50,717 nt of DNA from Martelella alba (GCF_005217455.1 NZ_SZPQ01000036.1:1-50717); one strand, 5' to 3'. Shown: positions 21,700-33,118, counted from the first letter of the stretch. Notes: generated by a model from the sequence alone, not told the origin. Program-made: numbers and translations.

Positions 21700-22746
21700 T
21701 TATCGGCGGCGAATCAGCGCTATACCCGCGCCGACCAGCATGCCCACGGTCCCCCAGAGAATAAGCAGGAAAACCCGGCGAGGCCTGTCGCGTTTAACCG
21801 GTTCCTCGGGCGTCCTTAAATAACGGTAAGTCTGGAAATGAAGTTGCAATGTCGGCCCGACATTCAGCGTCGACAACATCGCGCGATTTTGATCATATTC
21901 TACATCAAAACCGGGACCGGCGGCCTGCAATGCCAGCAATCTGGCCTGTAATTCCGGCTGCCCCAGCAGAAACAGCGCCGACGGCGGCAATGCGTCCGCC
22001 TCGGCGCTGGTTTGACTATGACCGATGCCTTGCCGCTTCGCAATATCCAGCGCTTGGCGAAGCGCGTTCACATCACGATCGTAAATCGCCTTGGCCACGG
22101 CTTCCTGCCGTTTGACCTGGGCTTTCAGCGAGACGGTGCGCGCCGCCCAGGCGACGGCGACGTCTTCGTTGAGCAGGCCGGTCGCCCGCTGGTTGGCGAA
22201 CGCGACATAGGCGCGCAGCAAGGTATCGGCATCCGCCGCCGTTTCCGCCGTCAACATCACCTGATCAGGCTGGTGTTTGCCGTCGTCGCGGGGAATGAAC
22301 CGGATATCGTCGATAAGTTCATCCAGCAGCACAGCATCAGCATGGGCATGACCTTCCTTACGGGCGGTGTAATAAGCGCTACCCAGCCAGAATTCGCGCC
22401 GGGTATCGTAGGAAGAGAGCTGCCGGATGAATTCCTGGTAGGCATCGTCACTGATGGACGCGGTATCCGCGGTGGGTAAGGTGGTATTCCTCACATCCAG
22501 GTTGCGTAGAAACTGCTGCTGCGAAAAATAGCTGCCCAGCATGTTCACGGTCGGCCGATCGGTAATGGCGGTGGACGTCCATTCCTGTTTGACGATAAAA
22601 CTGTACACCAGGGCGATAATGGCAAAGAGCGCCGCCGTGGCGACAATCCAGCCTTTGCCCCGCCATAGCTTGAGAATGAGTCCGTGAATATCCAGTTCAT
22701 TATCAAGCTGCCCAGACTGCGCGCTGGCCTGCATGTCCGATTTCAT
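21700..22746 (-). CDS. wzzE: ECA chain-length regulator
   Basis: A 348-residue polysaccharide co-polymerase (E. coli WzzE also 348) in the inner membrane, setting the modal chain length of ECA made by WzyE. It has two membrane segments, near residues 33-52 and at the C-terminus ([20 protein letters not shown]), flanking a periplasmic coiled domain. Conserved blocks are [29 protein letters not shown] and [15 protein letters not shown]. The start overlaps the wecA stop by 4 bp; 113 bp separate it from wecB. Confidence 0.97.
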   Translation of the reverse strand: MKSDMQASAQSGQLDNELDIHGLILKLWRGKGWIVATAALFAIIALVYSFIVKQEWTSTAITDRPTVNMLGSYFSQQQFLRNLDVRNTTLPTADTASISDDAYQEFIRQLSSYDTRREFWLGSAYYTARKEGHAHADAVLLDELIDDIRFIPRDDGKHQPDQVMLTAETAADADTLLRAYVAFANQRATGLLNEDVAVAWAARTVSLKAQVKRQEAVAKAIYDRDVNALRQALDIAKRQGIGHSQTSAEADALPPSALFLLGQPELQARLLALQAAGPGFDVEYDQNRAMLSTLNVGPTLQLHFQTYRYLRTPEEPVKRDRPRRVFLLILWGTVGMLVGAGIALIRRR

Positions 22747-23852
22747 TTCCTCTCCGAAGAATGCACGGCGGTGTTTTTCCTGTTGGCGAACCGGCGTTTC
22801 GTCCGTTTAACGAAACGGGCGACGCGCCAGGCGCATTTAAGCAGATAGCCATAAAGTAGAAAGACCAGCACGAACAGGAGCATCATCACTGATTCGGGCC
22901 AGACCAGCCAGCGTTCGCCGGCAACGCCGAACGCTGCCAGTAGCGCCGCGGCAACTGTAATGATAACAAAGGCTTGACGGGAACTAAAGCCGGCTCGCAT
23001 GATAAGATGATGGATATGTTGCCGATCGGGGGAAAACGGACTCATCCCCTTGCGCATCCGGCGGTACATGATGGCGACCATATCCATCAGCGGAATGGCG
23101 ATAATCCACAGCGCCGTGACCGGATTCATGGGATGCCCGGTGCCTTGGGTGCTTTGCAGGATAATCCAGATAATGCTGAAGCCTATCATGGTGCTGCCGG
23201 CATCGCCCATAAACACCTTGTAGCGCCTGCCGAACACGCCAAGATTGAGCAAAATATACGGCATGATGGCGGCAATCATCGCAAAGCACCACAGACCCAG
23301 GCCAGGGTTGTTGTCCAACCACATCAGTATGCCCATGGCGCCGAGCGAGACACAGGAAAGTCCGCCCAGCAACCCATCGATGCCGTCGACCATATTGAAG
23401 GCATTGATGGCCGCCCAGACGGCGAACAGGGTCACTGGATAACCGAAAAGGCCGAGCACCATCTCCCACGGCCCGAGAATATAACCAAGACTATTGATAT
23501 ACAGCCCGCCATACGCCATCATGACGATAGCCACCAGGGCTTGGATTGTGGCGCGGGATTTCACGCTGATATCGTATTTGTCGTCAAGGGCACCGGTAAT
23601 AACCAGAATGGCGGCGCAGAGCAAATACAACCCGACATGGGGCACAAACTGGTCAGTGTAAATAAATGTAAAACAGAGACCGGCGTATATTGAAATACCG
23701 CCGACCAATGGAACCTGTCCCTGATGACGTTTGCGGTAGTTGGGCCGATCTACCAAGCCTATTTTCTTGGCTACCTTGCGCGCTAACAAGAGAAAAACCA
23801 TTGAAAAAACAAAAATGGCAATAAAGTCAGTACTCATATTGAGTAAGTTCAC
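22743..23852 (-). CDS. wecA: UDP-GlcNAc:undecaprenyl-phosphate GlcNAc-1-phosphate transferase
   Basis: Starts ECA synthesis (and usually many O-antigens) by making GlcNAc-PP-undecaprenol in the inner membrane. It has 369 residues (E. coli 367), about eleven membrane segments, and the PNPT-family catalytic motifs: DDKYD (residues 90-94), NAFNMVDGIDGL (150-161, Asp156/159) and the HIHH loop (SPDRQHIHHLI). It is the first gene of the ECA cluster, which runs 23852 to 10919 on one strand. Confidence 0.98.
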   Translation of the reverse strand: MNLLNMSTDFIAIFVFSMVFLLLARKVAKKIGLVDRPNYRKRHQGQVPLVGGISIYAGLCFTFIYTDQFVPHVGLYLLCAAILVITGALDDKYDISVKSRATIQALVAIVMMAYGGLYINSLGYILGPWEMVLGLFGYPVTLFAVWAAINAFNMVDGIDGLLGGLSCVSLGAMGILMWLDNNPGLGLWCFAMIAAIMPYILLNLGVFGRRYKVFMGDAGSTMIGFSIIWIILQSTQGTGHPMNPVTALWIIAIPLMDMVAIMYRRMRKGMSPFSPDRQHIHHLIMRAGFSSRQAFVIITVAAALLAAFGVAGERWLVWPESVMMLLFVLVFLLYGYLLKCAWRVARFVKRTKRRFANRKNTAVHSSERK

Positions 23853-23892
23853 AATTGAAAGCTCTCTGCGTCCATCGGGCCGTTTTGAGACG

Positions 23893-23979
23893 CTAACGCG
23901 ATGTTCGTCCCATACTTTTTGCCTCAGTCGCCATCAAATTCCATGACACTGAATTATTGTTTTGTGCATCTTTTTTCAT
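23893..23979 (-). other. Possible short leader ORF ahead of wecA (28 codons)
   Basis: In the 275-bp gap between rho and wecA the minus strand holds a 28-codon ORF starting ATGAAAAAAGATGCACAAAA and ending 40 bp before wecA. A GGGAGG (23980-23985) directly abuts its ATG, which is too close for ideal initiation, but stands about 10 bases from a second ATG (23969) in another frame that yields only 11 codons. A small hairpin (CCTGAC-CGGCA-GTCAGG) precedes it. This may be chance; no homologue is recognised. Confidence 0.2.
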
Positions 23980-24081
23980 CCTCCCTGACTGCCGGTCAGG
24001 TTTAATGAAGCAAAAAGACCGCCTGGCTTAGCCTTATTTAAAGGTACGGCAAGCAAGATGCGACTATCCTAGCATCTGAAA

Positions 24082-24110
24082 CAAAAAACGCCACGTTTTG
24101 ACGTGGCGTT
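24082..24110 (-). terminator. Intrinsic terminator of rho
   Basis: A perfect 10-bp stem, AACGCCACGT/ACGTGGCGTT (24087-24096 and 24101-24110), with a 4-nt loop, followed on the minus strand by TTTTTTG. It lies 18 bp past the rho stop. Confidence 0.9.
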
Positions 24111-24127
24111 GCCCGAGTTTTTATTGT

Positions 24128-25387
24128 TTAGGAGCGTTTCATCATGTCGAAGAATTCGTCGTTGGTTTTGGTCATCGCCAACTTATTAATCAGGAATTCC
24201 ATCGCGTCAGTCTCGCCCATCGGATGGATGATCTTACGCAGAATCCACATCTTTTGCAGTTCTTCCTGCGTGGTGAGCAATTCTTCCTTACGGGTGCCCG
24301 ATCGGTTGTAGTCGATGGCGGGGAATACGCGTTTTTCGGCGATTTTGCGCGAAAGATGCAACTCCATGTTACCGGTGCCCTTGAACTCCTCGTAGATAAC
24401 CTCATCCATCTTGGAACCGGTATCAATCAACGCGGTGGCGATAATGGTCAAGCTGCCGCCTTCCTCCACATTGCGCGCCGCGCCGAAGAAGCGTTTCGGA
24501 CGATGCAGGGCATTGGCGTCCACGCCGCCGGTCAAGACCTTGCCGGACGCCGGAACCACGGTATTATAGGCCCGGGCCAGGCGGGTGATGGAGTCCAACA
24601 GAATGATAACGTCTTTTTTATGTTCCACCAGGCGCTTGGCTTTTTCGATGACCATCTCGGCGACCTGTACGTGCCGGGAAGCCGGCTCATCGAACGTCGA
24701 CGCGATAACCTCGCCCTTGACCAGGCGCTGCATTTCCGTCACTTCTTCCGGCCGTTCGTCGATAAGCAGCACCATCAACACGCAATCGGGATGGTTGTAG
24801 GCGATGCTTTGGGCGATATTTTGCAGCAACATGGTTTTACCGGCTTTCGGCGGCGCCACAATCAGGCCGCGCTGGCCGCGGCCGATAGGCGCCGCCAAAT
24901 CCAGCACACGGGCCGTCAGGTCTTCCGTGGACCCGTTGCCGCGTTCCATACGCAGACGCGAATTGGCGTGCAGCGGCGTGAGGTTTTCGAACAATATCTT
25001 ATTACGGGCGTTTTCCGGCTTGTCGTAGTTGACTTCGTTGACTTTCAGCAGCGCGAAGTAACGTTCACCCTCTTTCGGCGGCCGTATCTTGCCGGAAATG
25101 GTATCGCCGGTACGCAGGTTGAAACGGCGGATTTGGCTGGGGGATACATAGATATCGTCCGGACCGGCCAGATAGGAACTGTCGCCGGAACGCAGGAAAC
25201 CGAAGCCGTCCTGCAAAATTTCCAGCACGCCGTCGCCAAAGATATCTTCGCCGCTTTTGGCATGCTGCTTCAAGATGGCGAAGATGATGTCCTGTTTGCG
25301 CATGCGGGCCAGGTTTTCCAGGCCCATATTCTCGCCGAGAGTAATCAGCTCAGAAACCGGCGTATTTTTTAATTCGGTAAGGTTCAT
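24128..25387 (-). CDS. rho: Transcription termination factor Rho
   Basis: A hexameric RNA-dependent ATPase/helicase that terminates transcription. At 419 residues it equals E. coli Rho. The N-terminal RNA-binding domain starts [15 protein letters not shown] and carries the primary-site block [23 protein letters not shown]. The Walker A region is [18 protein letters not shown] (about 174-191), Walker B lies in [14 protein letters not shown], and the secondary-site R loop is in [22 protein letters not shown]. The gene is transcribed toward its own terminator and then the ECA cluster, as in E. coli. Confidence 0.99.
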   Translation of the reverse strand: MNLTELKNTPVSELITLGENMGLENLARMRKQDIIFAILKQHAKSGEDIFGDGVLEILQDGFGFLRSGDSSYLAGPDDIYVSPSQIRRFNLRTGDTISGKIRPPKEGERYFALLKVNEVNYDKPENARNKILFENLTPLHANSRLRMERGNGSTEDLTARVLDLAAPIGRGQRGLIVAPPKAGKTMLLQNIAQSIAYNHPDCVLMVLLIDERPEEVTEMQRLVKGEVIASTFDEPASRHVQVAEMVIEKAKRLVEHKKDVIILLDSITRLARAYNTVVPASGKVLTGGVDANALHRPKRFFGAARNVEEGGSLTIIATALIDTGSKMDEVIYEEFKGTGNMELHLSRKIAEKRVFPAIDYNRSGTRKEELLTTQEELQKMWILRKIIHPMGETDAMEFLINKLAMTKTNDEFFDMMKRS

Positions 25388-25791
25388 AATGGTGGGTTCT
25401 TAAACTCGGGGTAATTCTCGAACTGTTTTTGTGGATGGTATGGCAGCGTAAATTCGTGCCTGTCTAACGGCATTTGATTCCAGTATATCCCGTTTGGGCT
25501 GATGAACAGCAAATCATGCAAAATGAATACTAGAAGACTGAAGGTTGAGAACGCCTAAAAGGATCAATTCAAATCCAGATTGCCTGAACACCTTGCTTGA
25601 ACGCGCCAATGCTGTTCTAAAACCACGGGACAACAACGGGACTCTGGCAATGAGTAAAGCTGAGATTCAAGCTACGGGTAAGATCTAAATGCAGTGGACA
25701 TAAACTTAGCACGGTTCTTGGCGGGCGTCCAGCGCTCAATACGAGAAAACGTAATGAACGCCGACACCCTGAAGGACTCACCCGCGCGACA
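25388..25791 (-). other. rho leader region, no gene assigned
   Basis: A 404-bp gap between trxA and rho on the same strand. In E. coli this interval holds the rho promoter, a Rho-dependent autoregulatory leader and the small rhoL reading frame. I do not find a recognisable rhoL peptide here. A 29-codon frame (ATG at 25473, stop overlapping the rho ATG as TTATGA) exists but has only a weak ribosome site. The 60 bases just before rho look like a conserved leader, but I cannot verify this. Confidence 0.4.
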
Positions 25792-26118
25792 TTACAAATT
25801 TTTGTTCAGGAACTCTTTCAGTTGTCCTTTGGATAGCGCGCCAACCTTGGTGGCCACCACTTCCCCGTCCCGGAACAGCAACAACGTCGGAATGCCGCGG
25901 ATGCCGTATTTGGGCGCCGTGGCGGGGTTTTCATCAATATTCAGCTTGGCGACGGTCAGTTTACCTTCATATTCTTCGGATACTTCGGACAGGATGGGGG
26001 CAATCATTTTGCAAGGGCCGCACCATTCCGCCCAGAAATCGACGAGAAATGAACCTTTGGCCTGCAACACATCCTTGTCGAAGCTATCGTCACTCAAGTG
26101 AATAATTTTATCGCTCAT
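25792..26118 (-). CDS. trxA: Thioredoxin 1
   Basis: A 108-residue cytoplasmic thiol-disulfide reductant that keeps ribonucleotide reductase, methionine sulfoxide reductases and other enzymes reduced. The active site W32-C-G-P-C-K sits in [14 protein letters not shown], the buried Asp is in LVDFWAEW, and the cis-Pro block [10 protein letters not shown] is intact. It is one residue shorter at the C-terminus than E. coli TrxA. It is divergent from rhlB across a 118-bp shared promoter region. Confidence 0.98.
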   Translation of the reverse strand: MSDKIIHLSDDSFDKDVLQAKGSFLVDFWAEWCGPCKMIAPILSEVSEEYEGKLTVAKLNIDENPATAPKYGIRGIPTLLLFRDGEVVATKVGALSKGQLKEFLNKNL

Positions 26119-26236
26119 GTTTTACTCCACAGGATTATTTTTATCCAGTCGTACTAGGCTCTACCGACACCGGCTTGACTTTATTTCACTGGATACGCTT
26201 TCGTAATGCAATAGTTAACTGTTATTCTACCACACT

Positions 26237-27526
26237 ATGAGCAAAACACACTTAACCGAAAAGAAGTTCTCCGACTTCGCCCTGCACCCGCTGATTATTA
26301 AAGCCCTTGAAAGTAAAGGGTTTAGTAACTGCACGCCCATCCAGGCATTGACGTTGCCCATTACACTGGAAGGCAAGGACGTCGCGGGCCAGGCGCAAAC
26401 CGGAACGGGCAAAACGCTGGCTTTCCTCACGGCCGCGTTTCATCATCTACTCACCCACCCCGTCGGCGAACAGCGCCAGATCAATCAGCCAAGGGCGTTG
26501 ATTATGGCGCCGACCCGCGAACTGGCGGTGCAAATCCACTCTGATGCCGAACCCTTAGCCCAGGCGACTGGCCTGAAAATGGGCCTGGCCTACGGCGGCG
26601 ACGGTTACGACAAGCAACTCAAAGTGCTGGAAGCCGGCGTGGATATTCTGGTCGGCACCACCGGCCGTCTTATCGATTACACCAAGCAGAACTATGTCAA
26701 CCTGGGCAATATCCAGGTCGTGGTGCTCGACGAGGCTGATCGGATGTTCGATCTGGGCTTCATCAAAGATATCCGTTGGTTGTTTCGCCGTATGCCCTCG
26801 GTTGAACAACGGCTCAATATGCTGTTCTCCGCCACGCTCTCCTACAGGGTGCGCGAGCTGGCGTTCGAACATATGAATAACGCCGAGTACATAGAGGTTG
26901 AGCCGCTACAGAAAACCGGCCACCTGATACGGGAAGAATTGTTTTATCCGTCCAATGAAGAAAAAATGCGCCTGCTGCAAACCCTGATCGAGGAAGAGTG
27001 GCCGGATCGCTGTATCATATTCGCCAATACCAAGCACCGCTGCGAGGAAATATGGGGCTATCTGGCGGCGGACGGTCACCGCGTCGGGCTGTTGACCGGC
27101 GATGTCTCACAAAAGCGCCGGTTGCGCATTTTGGATGAATTCACCCACGGCGTGCTGGATATTCTGGTGGCTACCGATGTCGCCGCCCGCGGCTTGCATA
27201 TCCCGCAGGTGACCCATGTATTCAATTACGATCTGCCCGATGACTGCGAAGATTATGTACATCGCATCGGTCGGACGGGGCGCGCCGGTGAAAGCGGTTC
27301 GTCCATCAGCCTGGCTTGCGAGGAGTATGCCCTGAATTTGCCGGCCATCGAAAGTTATATCGGCCATCAGATTCCCGTCAGTAAATACAATAGCGACGCG
27401 CTGCTGACCGGGCTTCCCGCGCCAAAACGGTTGTCCCGTCCCCGTCCCGGCGCCGGCCCGCGGCGGCATTCCGTTTCCCGTCGCGGCGGCGCCGCGCCGC
27501 GTCATAACCGCAAACGCCCGGGCTAA
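26237..27526 (+). CDS. rhlB: ATP-dependent RNA helicase of the degradosome
   Basis: A 429-residue DEAD-box helicase (E. coli RhlB 421) that unwinds structured RNA for PNPase/RNase E. Motifs in order: Q motif ([14 protein letters not shown]), I (AQTGTGKT), Ia (PTRELAVQ), II (DEAD in [14 protein letters not shown]), III (SAT), V ([12 protein letters not shown]) and VI ([12 protein letters not shown]). The C-terminal tail after about residue 395 is very rich in Arg, Pro and Gly, like the basic tail of other RhlB proteins. gppA starts 5 bp after its stop, so the two are probably cotranscribed. Confidence 0.98.
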   Translation: MSKTHLTEKKFSDFALHPLIIKALESKGFSNCTPIQALTLPITLEGKDVAGQAQTGTGKTLAFLTAAFHHLLTHPVGEQRQINQPRALIMAPTRELAVQIHSDAEPLAQATGLKMGLAYGGDGYDKQLKVLEAGVDILVGTTGRLIDYTKQNYVNLGNIQVVVLDEADRMFDLGFIKDIRWLFRRMPSVEQRLNMLFSATLSYRVRELAFEHMNNAEYIEVEPLQKTGHLIREELFYPSNEEKMRLLQTLIEEEWPDRCIIFANTKHRCEEIWGYLAADGHRVGLLTGDVSQKRRLRILDEFTHGVLDILVATDVAARGLHIPQVTHVFNYDLPDDCEDYVHRIGRTGRAGESGSSISLACEEYALNLPAIESYIGHQIPVSKYNSDALLTGLPAPKRLSRPRPGAGPRRHSVSRRGGAAPRHNRKRPG

Positions 27527-27530
27527 CGCG

Positions 27531-29030
27531 ATGCACAGTGGATCCTCGCTTTATGCCGCTATCGATCTTGGTTCCAACAGCTTCCACATGCTGGTGGTTC
27601 GCGAAGTGGGCGGTACTCTGCAAACGTTGGCGCGCATCAAGCGCAAGGTCCGTCTGGCGGCGGGTCTGGATGGCGATAACCGGCTTTCCCGCGACGCCAT
27701 GCAACGGGGCTGGCAATGCCTAAGATTATTCGCCGAGCAGTTGCAGGACATTCCGCCGGACCACACCCGCGTCGTGGCGACCGCTACCCTGCGTATCGCC
27801 ACCAATGCCGGCGATTTTCTCGGCCCGGCGGGCGAGATCCTGGGTTGCCCGGTGCAGGTCATTACCGGCGAGGAGGAAGCGCGCTTAATCTATCAGGGCG
27901 TGGCGCATACCACCGGCGGTTCCGATGAACGGCTGGTGGTGGATATCGGCGGCGGCAGCACCGAGCTGATCGTGGGCCGCGGCGCGCAGGCGCTGGAGCT
28001 GTTTAGCCTGGAAATGGGTTGCGTCACCTGGCTGGAGCGCTGGTTCACTGATAGAAGCCTGACCAAAGAGAATTTTGACCAGGCCGAGCAGGCCGCTCGC
28101 GCCATGATTCGGCCCGTGGTGTCCCCCCTGTTGTCCCGCGGCTGGCAGATTTGCGTCGGCGCTTCCGGCACGGTGCAGGCGTTGCAAGAGATCATGGTGG
28201 CGCAGGGTATGGACGAAAATATCACCCTCAGCAAGCTGTTGCAGCTTAAACAACGCGCCATCCAGTGCGGTAAACTCGAGGAACTGGAAATCGAGGGATT
28301 GACACTCGACCGGGCGCTGGTTTTCCCCAGCGGGCTGTCGATTCTGCTGGCGGTTTTCCATGAACTCGGCATCAAGACCATGACCCTGGCCGGCGGTGCG
28401 CTGCGTGAAGGTATCATGTACGGCATGCTGAACATGTCGGTGTGCGAGGATATCCGGGAGAGGACGCTGCAAAACCTGCAGCGCCGTTATCAGTTGGATG
28501 TCGGTCAGGCGCGGCGGGTTAGCTGTCTGGCCGATGATCTCGCCCGCCAGGTCGCCGGACAATGGCGACTTGACGAACGATGTTTCGCCCTGCTGCACTG
28601 CGCGACCATGATCCACGAAATCGGCTTGAGCATTGATATCAAAAACGCCCCGCAACACGCCGCTTATCTTGTCAGCCACATCGATTTACCCGGGTTTACG
28701 CCCGCCCAGCAAAAGCTGGTCGCCACGCTATTGCTCAATCAAAGTCAGCAAATCGACGTCGCGCAGCTCAATCAGCAAAATAGCCTGCCACCCCGCCAAG
28801 CGCAATATCTCTGCCGGCTGATGCGATTGGCGATTATCTTCTCCATCCGGCGGCGCGACGGCACGGTGCCGGCGATCACATTGCGGGCGGAAGACGATAC
28901 CCTGCATGTTCTGCTCCCCCAGGGGTGGTTGCAGGCACATCCGTTGCGCGCGGAGTATCTGGAACACGAAAGCCAGTGGCAAAGCTATGTCCATTGGCCG
29001 TTATTACTGGAAGAAGCGTTGCCTGCATGA
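27531..29030 (+). CDS. gppA: Guanosine-5'-triphosphate,3'-diphosphate pyrophosphatase / exopolyphosphatase
   Basis: Converts pppGpp to ppGpp and can degrade polyphosphate, so it tunes the stringent response. It has 499 residues (E. coli GppA 494). The actin/HSP70-like ATPase fold shows phosphate 1 motif [25 protein letters not shown] and the phosphate 2 motif [10 protein letters not shown]. The C-terminal HD-like helical region contains [20 protein letters not shown]. It follows rhlB by 4 bp with only a weak ribosome site, suggesting coupling. It ends 22 bp from the convergent rep gene. Confidence 0.97.
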   Translation: MHSGSSLYAAIDLGSNSFHMLVVREVGGTLQTLARIKRKVRLAAGLDGDNRLSRDAMQRGWQCLRLFAEQLQDIPPDHTRVVATATLRIATNAGDFLGPAGEILGCPVQVITGEEEARLIYQGVAHTTGGSDERLVVDIGGGSTELIVGRGAQALELFSLEMGCVTWLERWFTDRSLTKENFDQAEQAARAMIRPVVSPLLSRGWQICVGASGTVQALQEIMVAQGMDENITLSKLLQLKQRAIQCGKLEELEIEGLTLDRALVFPSGLSILLAVFHELGIKTMTLAGGALREGIMYGMLNMSVCEDIRERTLQNLQRRYQLDVGQARRVSCLADDLARQVAGQWRLDERCFALLHCATMIHEIGLSIDIKNAPQHAAYLVSHIDLPGFTPAQQKLVATLLLNQSQQIDVAQLNQQNSLPPRQAQYLCRLMRLAIIFSIRRRDGTVPAITLRAEDDTLHVLLPQGWLQAHPLRAEYLEHESQWQSYVHWPLLLEEALPA

Positions 29031-29052
29031 TTCGGCGGCCGGCGCCGTGGGT

Positions 29053-31080
29053 TCAGACTTTGCGTTCGCGAGATTTGGCCAGTTGTTCACGGAGGTTGGC
29101 CACATGGCTTTTGCCCCGGGACATGCGCTCCTCGGCGCTGACGGTTTTCTGTCCCCGTTCCCAGGCCAAATCGTCCTGCGGCAATTCCAGCAAAAACCGG
29201 CTGGGTTCGGGGCGGATCATCTCGCCATATTGGCGCCGCTCCTTGCATAACGTGAACGTCAGCGCCTTTTGCGCGCGGGTGATTCCCACATAGGCCAGCC
29301 GGCGTTCTTCCTCAATATTGTTTTCATCGATACTGCTTTGGTGCGGCAGCAACCCTTCCTCCATGCCCACCAGGAAGACATAAGGAAACTCAAGGCCCTT
29401 CGAGGCATGCAGCGTCATTAACTGCACCTGATCGAGCTCTTCGTCGTCCTCTCCCCGCTCCATCATTTCCCGCAGGGTGAAACGCGCCACCACCTGATCC
29501 AGCGTCATGGGATCATTCAGTTCCGTTCCCGTTAGCATTTCGCCCATCCAGGAAAACAGCTGATCGACATTTTTCATCCGCATCTCGGCGGCCTTCTGGC
29601 TGGGGGACGTCTCATAAAGCCAGTTTTCGTACTCCATGCCGCGAATTAAATCCCTTACCGCCGGCACCGGTTCGCTTTCCACTTGCCGGGCGATATGCGC
29701 CATCCAGACGGTGAAATGCTGCAAGGCCTCCAGGCCGCGACCGGTAAGCGTCTGACCGAGACCAACGTCGAAGCTTGCCGCGAACAGGCTTTTACCGCGC
29801 GTCGCCGCCCACTCGCCCAGTTTTTGCAAGGTCGCCGGACCAATTTCCCGCCGGGGCGTATTTACCACCCGCAAGAAGGCGCTGTCATCGTCCGGATTGG
29901 TCAATACCCGCAAATAAGCCAGCAAATCCTTGATTTCCGGTCGGGCAAAGAATGACGTGCCGCCGGAAATGCGGTAGGGGATGCGGTTTTGCAACAGCAT
30001 TTTTTCAAATAACCGGGACTGGTGATTGCCGCGATAGAGAATGGCGTAATCGCGGTAACGGGTTTTATGGATAAAACGGTGGGCGATCAGCTCGCCCACG
30101 ACCCGCTCCGCTTCGTGATCTTCGTTATTGGCGACCACCACTTTCAATTCTTCGCCATAACCCAGGCTGGAAAACAAGCGTTTTTCGAACAAATGGGGAT
30201 TATTGGCGATCAGGATATTGGCGGCCTTGAGGATACGCTCGGTGGAACGGTAATTCTGTTCCAGTTTGATCACTTGCAATTGAGGGAAGTCCTGGCGTAG
30301 CAGGGCCAGATTTTGCGGGCGGGCGCCACGCCAGGAATAGATGGATTGGTCGTCATCGCCCACCACGGTGAAACGGGAACGGGCGCCCACCAGCATTTTG
30401 ACCAGTTCATACTGGCTGGTATTGGTATCCTGGTATTCGTCCACCAGCAGGTAGCGCAGGCGGTTCTGCCAGCGCTCGCGCGCTTCGGCGTCCCGTTGCA
30501 GCAATAACGTGGGGCGCAAAATCAAATCGTCGAAATCCAGGATATTGCAAGCGTTGAGGTGCGCATCGTAAAGGCCGTAGCAATGGGCGAACAGCTTTTC
30601 CCGCTCGGAACGTGCCGAGGCGGCGGCCTGCGCCGGATCAAGCAGATCGTTTTTCCAGTTGCCGATGGCCGAGGCCAACTGTTTCAAAAGATCTTTGTCG
30701 CCTTCAAGCCATTTCTCGGTAAGATCTTTAAGCAGCGCCTGCTGGTCGTATTCGTCAAATAGCGAGAATTTGGCGCTCATGCCCAGCGCCCGGTGTTCCC
30801 GTTTGATGATTTCCAGGCCCAGGGTATGGAATGTGGCGATAGTGAGGCCGCGCGCCTCCTGCCGGCCCAGCGTTTGCGCCACCCGCTCCTTCATTTCCCG
30901 CGCGGCCTTGTTGGTAAAGGTCACCGCCGCGATGTGCCGGGCCTGATAACCGCACTGCCGGATTAAGTGGGCGATTTTATTGGTGATGACCCGGGTCTTG
31001 CCCGAACCGGCGCCGGCCAGCACCAGGCAAGGCCCGGTAACGAATTCGACGGCGTGTTGCTGGCTGGGATTGAGGCGCAT
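29053..31080 (-). CDS. rep: ATP-dependent DNA helicase Rep
   Basis: A 3'-5' superfamily 1A helicase that works with the replisome to clear protein roadblocks. The chosen ATG at 31080 ([20 protein letters not shown]), with AGGAG upstream, gives 675 residues (E. coli Rep 673); the open frame continues to 31338 but that part is not conserved. Motifs: I GAGSGKT (about 22-28), Ia [67 protein letters not shown] and [14 protein letters not shown]. Confidence 0.98.
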   Translation of the reverse strand: MRLNPSQQHAVEFVTGPCLVLAGAGSGKTRVITNKIAHLIRQCGYQARHIAAVTFTNKAAREMKERVAQTLGRQEARGLTIATFHTLGLEIIKREHRALGMSAKFSLFDEYDQQALLKDLTEKWLEGDKDLLKQLASAIGNWKNDLLDPAQAAASARSEREKLFAHCYGLYDAHLNACNILDFDDLILRPTLLLQRDAEARERWQNRLRYLLVDEYQDTNTSQYELVKMLVGARSRFTVVGDDDQSIYSWRGARPQNLALLRQDFPQLQVIKLEQNYRSTERILKAANILIANNPHLFEKRLFSSLGYGEELKVVVANNEDHEAERVVGELIAHRFIHKTRYRDYAILYRGNHQSRLFEKMLLQNRIPYRISGGTSFFARPEIKDLLAYLRVLTNPDDDSAFLRVVNTPRREIGPATLQKLGEWAATRGKSLFAASFDVGLGQTLTGRGLEALQHFTVWMAHIARQVESEPVPAVRDLIRGMEYENWLYETSPSQKAAEMRMKNVDQLFSWMGEMLTGTELNDPMTLDQVVARFTLREMMERGEDDEELDQVQLMTLHASKGLEFPYVFLVGMEEGLLPHQSSIDENNIEEERRLAYVGITRAQKALTFTLCKERRQYGEMIRPEPSRFLLELPQDDLAWERGQKTVSAEERMSRGKSHVANLREQLAKSRERKV

Positions 31081-31344
31081 AAGGCTTTTCGACTCCTGGC
31101 GGTACAAAAACACGGAGGAAGATTGTAGCAGAAAGCGGCGATGAAATTGACCGTAATGGGCCGGCGGAGGGAGCCTGTCCACGATTCTGTGCCATCGCCA
31201 CTTCACGCGAAGAGGGTCGCCCTCACAATCACCAAACTCAATAATAATGCGGCTCATGGTCAGACGCCGGTTCTGCGACGGGGTACGTCGACAAATTCGC
31301 CCGGCCCGCCCGCCAGGTCCGTCCGTATGCCGCGGCATGAGCGA

Positions 31345-31371
31345 TAAAAAAACCGGCGCAAGGCCGGTTTA
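31345..31371 (-). terminator. Intrinsic terminator of ilvC
   Basis: An 8-bp perfect stem, AAACCGGC/GCCGGTTT (31350-31357 and 31363-31370), with a 5-nt loop and a run of seven T on the minus strand, 38 bp past the ilvC stop. The 328-bp gap from rep to ilvC (31081-31408) holds nothing else I recognise. E. coli has ppiC here, and no trace of it is visible. Confidence 0.85.
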
Positions 31372-31408
31372 TCCCATAATCGGACATTATCGGTACAGTA
31401 ACGAAGCC

Positions 31409-32887
31409 TCAGTTGGCCACCGCGATACGCTTCATATCCGTCATATAACCGCGCAGCCTGGCGCCGACGGTTTCAATGGGATGCTGGCGGATAGCCTCGT
31501 TGACATCGCGTAATTGAGCATTGTCAATGGCGCTGTCGGGCACAGGTTTACCGATATCCCCGGGCTGCACGCTTGCCATGAATTTCTCTTTCAGCAACGG
31601 AATGGCCGCATTGGCAAACAGGTAATTACCGTATTCGGCGGTATCGGAAATGACCACGTTCATTTCATACAAACGCTTGCGGGCAATCGTATTGGCGATA
31701 AGCGGCAGCTCGTGCAGCGATTCATAATAAGCCGATTCGGCGATAATGCCGGAACGGGTCATGGTTTCAAACGCCAGTTCCACGCCGGCTTTCGCCATGG
31801 CAATCATGAGCACGCCGTGATCGAAATATTCTTGTTCGCTGATTTTACCATCGTATTGCGGCGCATTCTCAAACGGCGTCGCGCCGGTTTCTTCGCGCCA
31901 GGTCAGCAGCTTCACATCATCATTGGCCCAATCGGCCATCATGCCGCTGGAAAACGCGCCACTGATAATATCGTCCATATGCTTCTCAAACAACGGTTTC
32001 ATCAGTGCTTTCAACTGCTCGGACAAGGCCCAGGCACGCAATTTGGCGCTGTTGGACAGCCGATCCATCATCAGGGTGATGCCGCCCTGTTTCAGCGCTT
32101 CGGTGGTGGTCTCCCAACCGTACTGCACCAGCTTGCCGGCATAGGCGGGGTCGATGCCATCAGCCACCAGCTTATCGAAACACAGCAGCGAACCCACCTG
32201 CAGCATACCGCACAGAATGGTTTGCTCGCCCATCAGGTCTGATTTCACCTCGGCCACGAAGGAGGATTCCAGCACGCCGGCGCGGTGGCCGCCAGTGGCG
32301 GCGGCCCAAGCCTTAGCCAGCGCCATGCCTTCGCCCTGCGGGTCGTTTTCCGGATGCACCGCGATAAGGGTCGGTACGCCGAAACCGCGTTTGTACTCTT
32401 CCCGCACCTCGGTGCCGGGGCATTTGGGCGCCACCATGATAACCGTGATATCTTTACGGATTTGTTCGCCCACTTCGACGATATTGAACCCATGGGAATA
32501 ACCCAGCGCCGCCCCTTTTTTCATCAGCGGCTGCACCGCTTTCACCACGGCGGAATGCTGTTTGTCCGGCGTGAGGTTCACCACCAGGTCGGCCTGGGGA
32601 ATCAGCTCTTGGTAAGTGCCCACTTTGAAACCGTTCTCGGTGGCCTTGCGCCAGGAAGGACGTTTTTCATCAATGGCGGCCTGACGCAATGCATAAGAGA
32701 TGTCCAGACCGGAATCGCGCATGTTCAGGCCCTGGTTCAGCCCCTGGGCGCCGCATCCCACTATCACCACTTTTTTGCCTTTCAGATAACCCGCTTCGTC
32801 AGCGAATTCGGACCGGTTCATAAAGCGGCATTTACCTAATTGTTCCAGTTGTTGCCGCAAACTCAATGTGTTGAAGTAGTTGGACAT
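31409..32887 (-). CDS. ilvC: Ketol-acid reductoisomerase (class II, NADP+)
   Basis: Isomerises and reduces acetolactate or acetohydroxybutyrate, the second common step of valine/leucine and isoleucine synthesis, with Mg2+ and NADPH. The chosen ATG at 32887 ([20 protein letters not shown]), with GGAG 6 bases upstream, gives 492 residues (E. coli 491). The frame is open well upstream (to 33373) only as antisense of ilvY. It shows the NADP-binding [16 protein letters not shown] and the duplicated C-terminal catalytic domains of the long enterobacterial form, ending KRIAVAN. It is divergent from its regulator ilvY across 231 bp. Confidence 0.98.
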   Translation of the reverse strand: MSNYFNTLSLRQQLEQLGKCRFMNRSEFADEAGYLKGKKVVIVGCGAQGLNQGLNMRDSGLDISYALRQAAIDEKRPSWRKATENGFKVGTYQELIPQADLVVNLTPDKQHSAVVKAVQPLMKKGAALGYSHGFNIVEVGEQIRKDITVIMVAPKCPGTEVREEYKRGFGVPTLIAVHPENDPQGEGMALAKAWAAATGGHRAGVLESSFVAEVKSDLMGEQTILCGMLQVGSLLCFDKLVADGIDPAYAGKLVQYGWETTTEALKQGGITLMMDRLSNSAKLRAWALSEQLKALMKPLFEKHMDDIISGAFSSGMMADWANDDVKLLTWREETGATPFENAPQYDGKISEQEYFDHGVLMIAMAKAGVELAFETMTRSGIIAESAYYESLHELPLIANTIARKRLYEMNVVISDTAEYGNYLFANAAIPLLKEKFMASVQPGDIGKPVPDSAIDNAQLRDVNEAIRQHPIETVGARLRGYMTDMKRIAVAN

Positions 32888-33079
32888 TCTATGCTCCATA
32901 AAGGGTATGTCGTCATGCTGTTCATGTCTTTCCGCCGGATAGGCCGCCGCTTTCGTCTGGCGGCGGCGCGCTGCCTCGGCTCGCGGGCGAAACCGGGGGC
33001 GCCTGTCGGGCGGGTTCGGTTTGGTATTCACTATAAAACATGTATTACGTTGCTTAAATTGATATATTAACAATCTCAC

Positions 33080-33096
33080 ATTGCAGATCATGCAAT
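33080..33096. promoter_or_regulatory. Probable IlvY operator in the ilvY-ilvC intergenic region
   Basis: A perfect inverted repeat ATTGCA-N5-TGCAAT with the T-N11-A spacing of LysR-type sites, 22 bp before the ilvY start. IlvY is known to bind tandem operators in the ilvY-ilvC gap, repressing itself and activating ilvC when its inducer is acetolactate or acetohydroxybutyrate. I see only one strong site. Confidence 0.6.
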
Positions 33097-33118
33097 ACAA
33101 TATCAGGCGGCGCACATC

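Noticed and set aside
24098-25372. A 424-codon plus-strand open frame opposite rho
   Set aside because: It is the antisense of a highly conserved rho gene; the length follows from GC-rich codon use and the product resembles no family.
31081-31338. N-terminal extension of rep
   Set aside because: Rep proteins start at MRLNP; the 86 extra codons show no similarity, and an AGGAG precedes the ATG at 31080.
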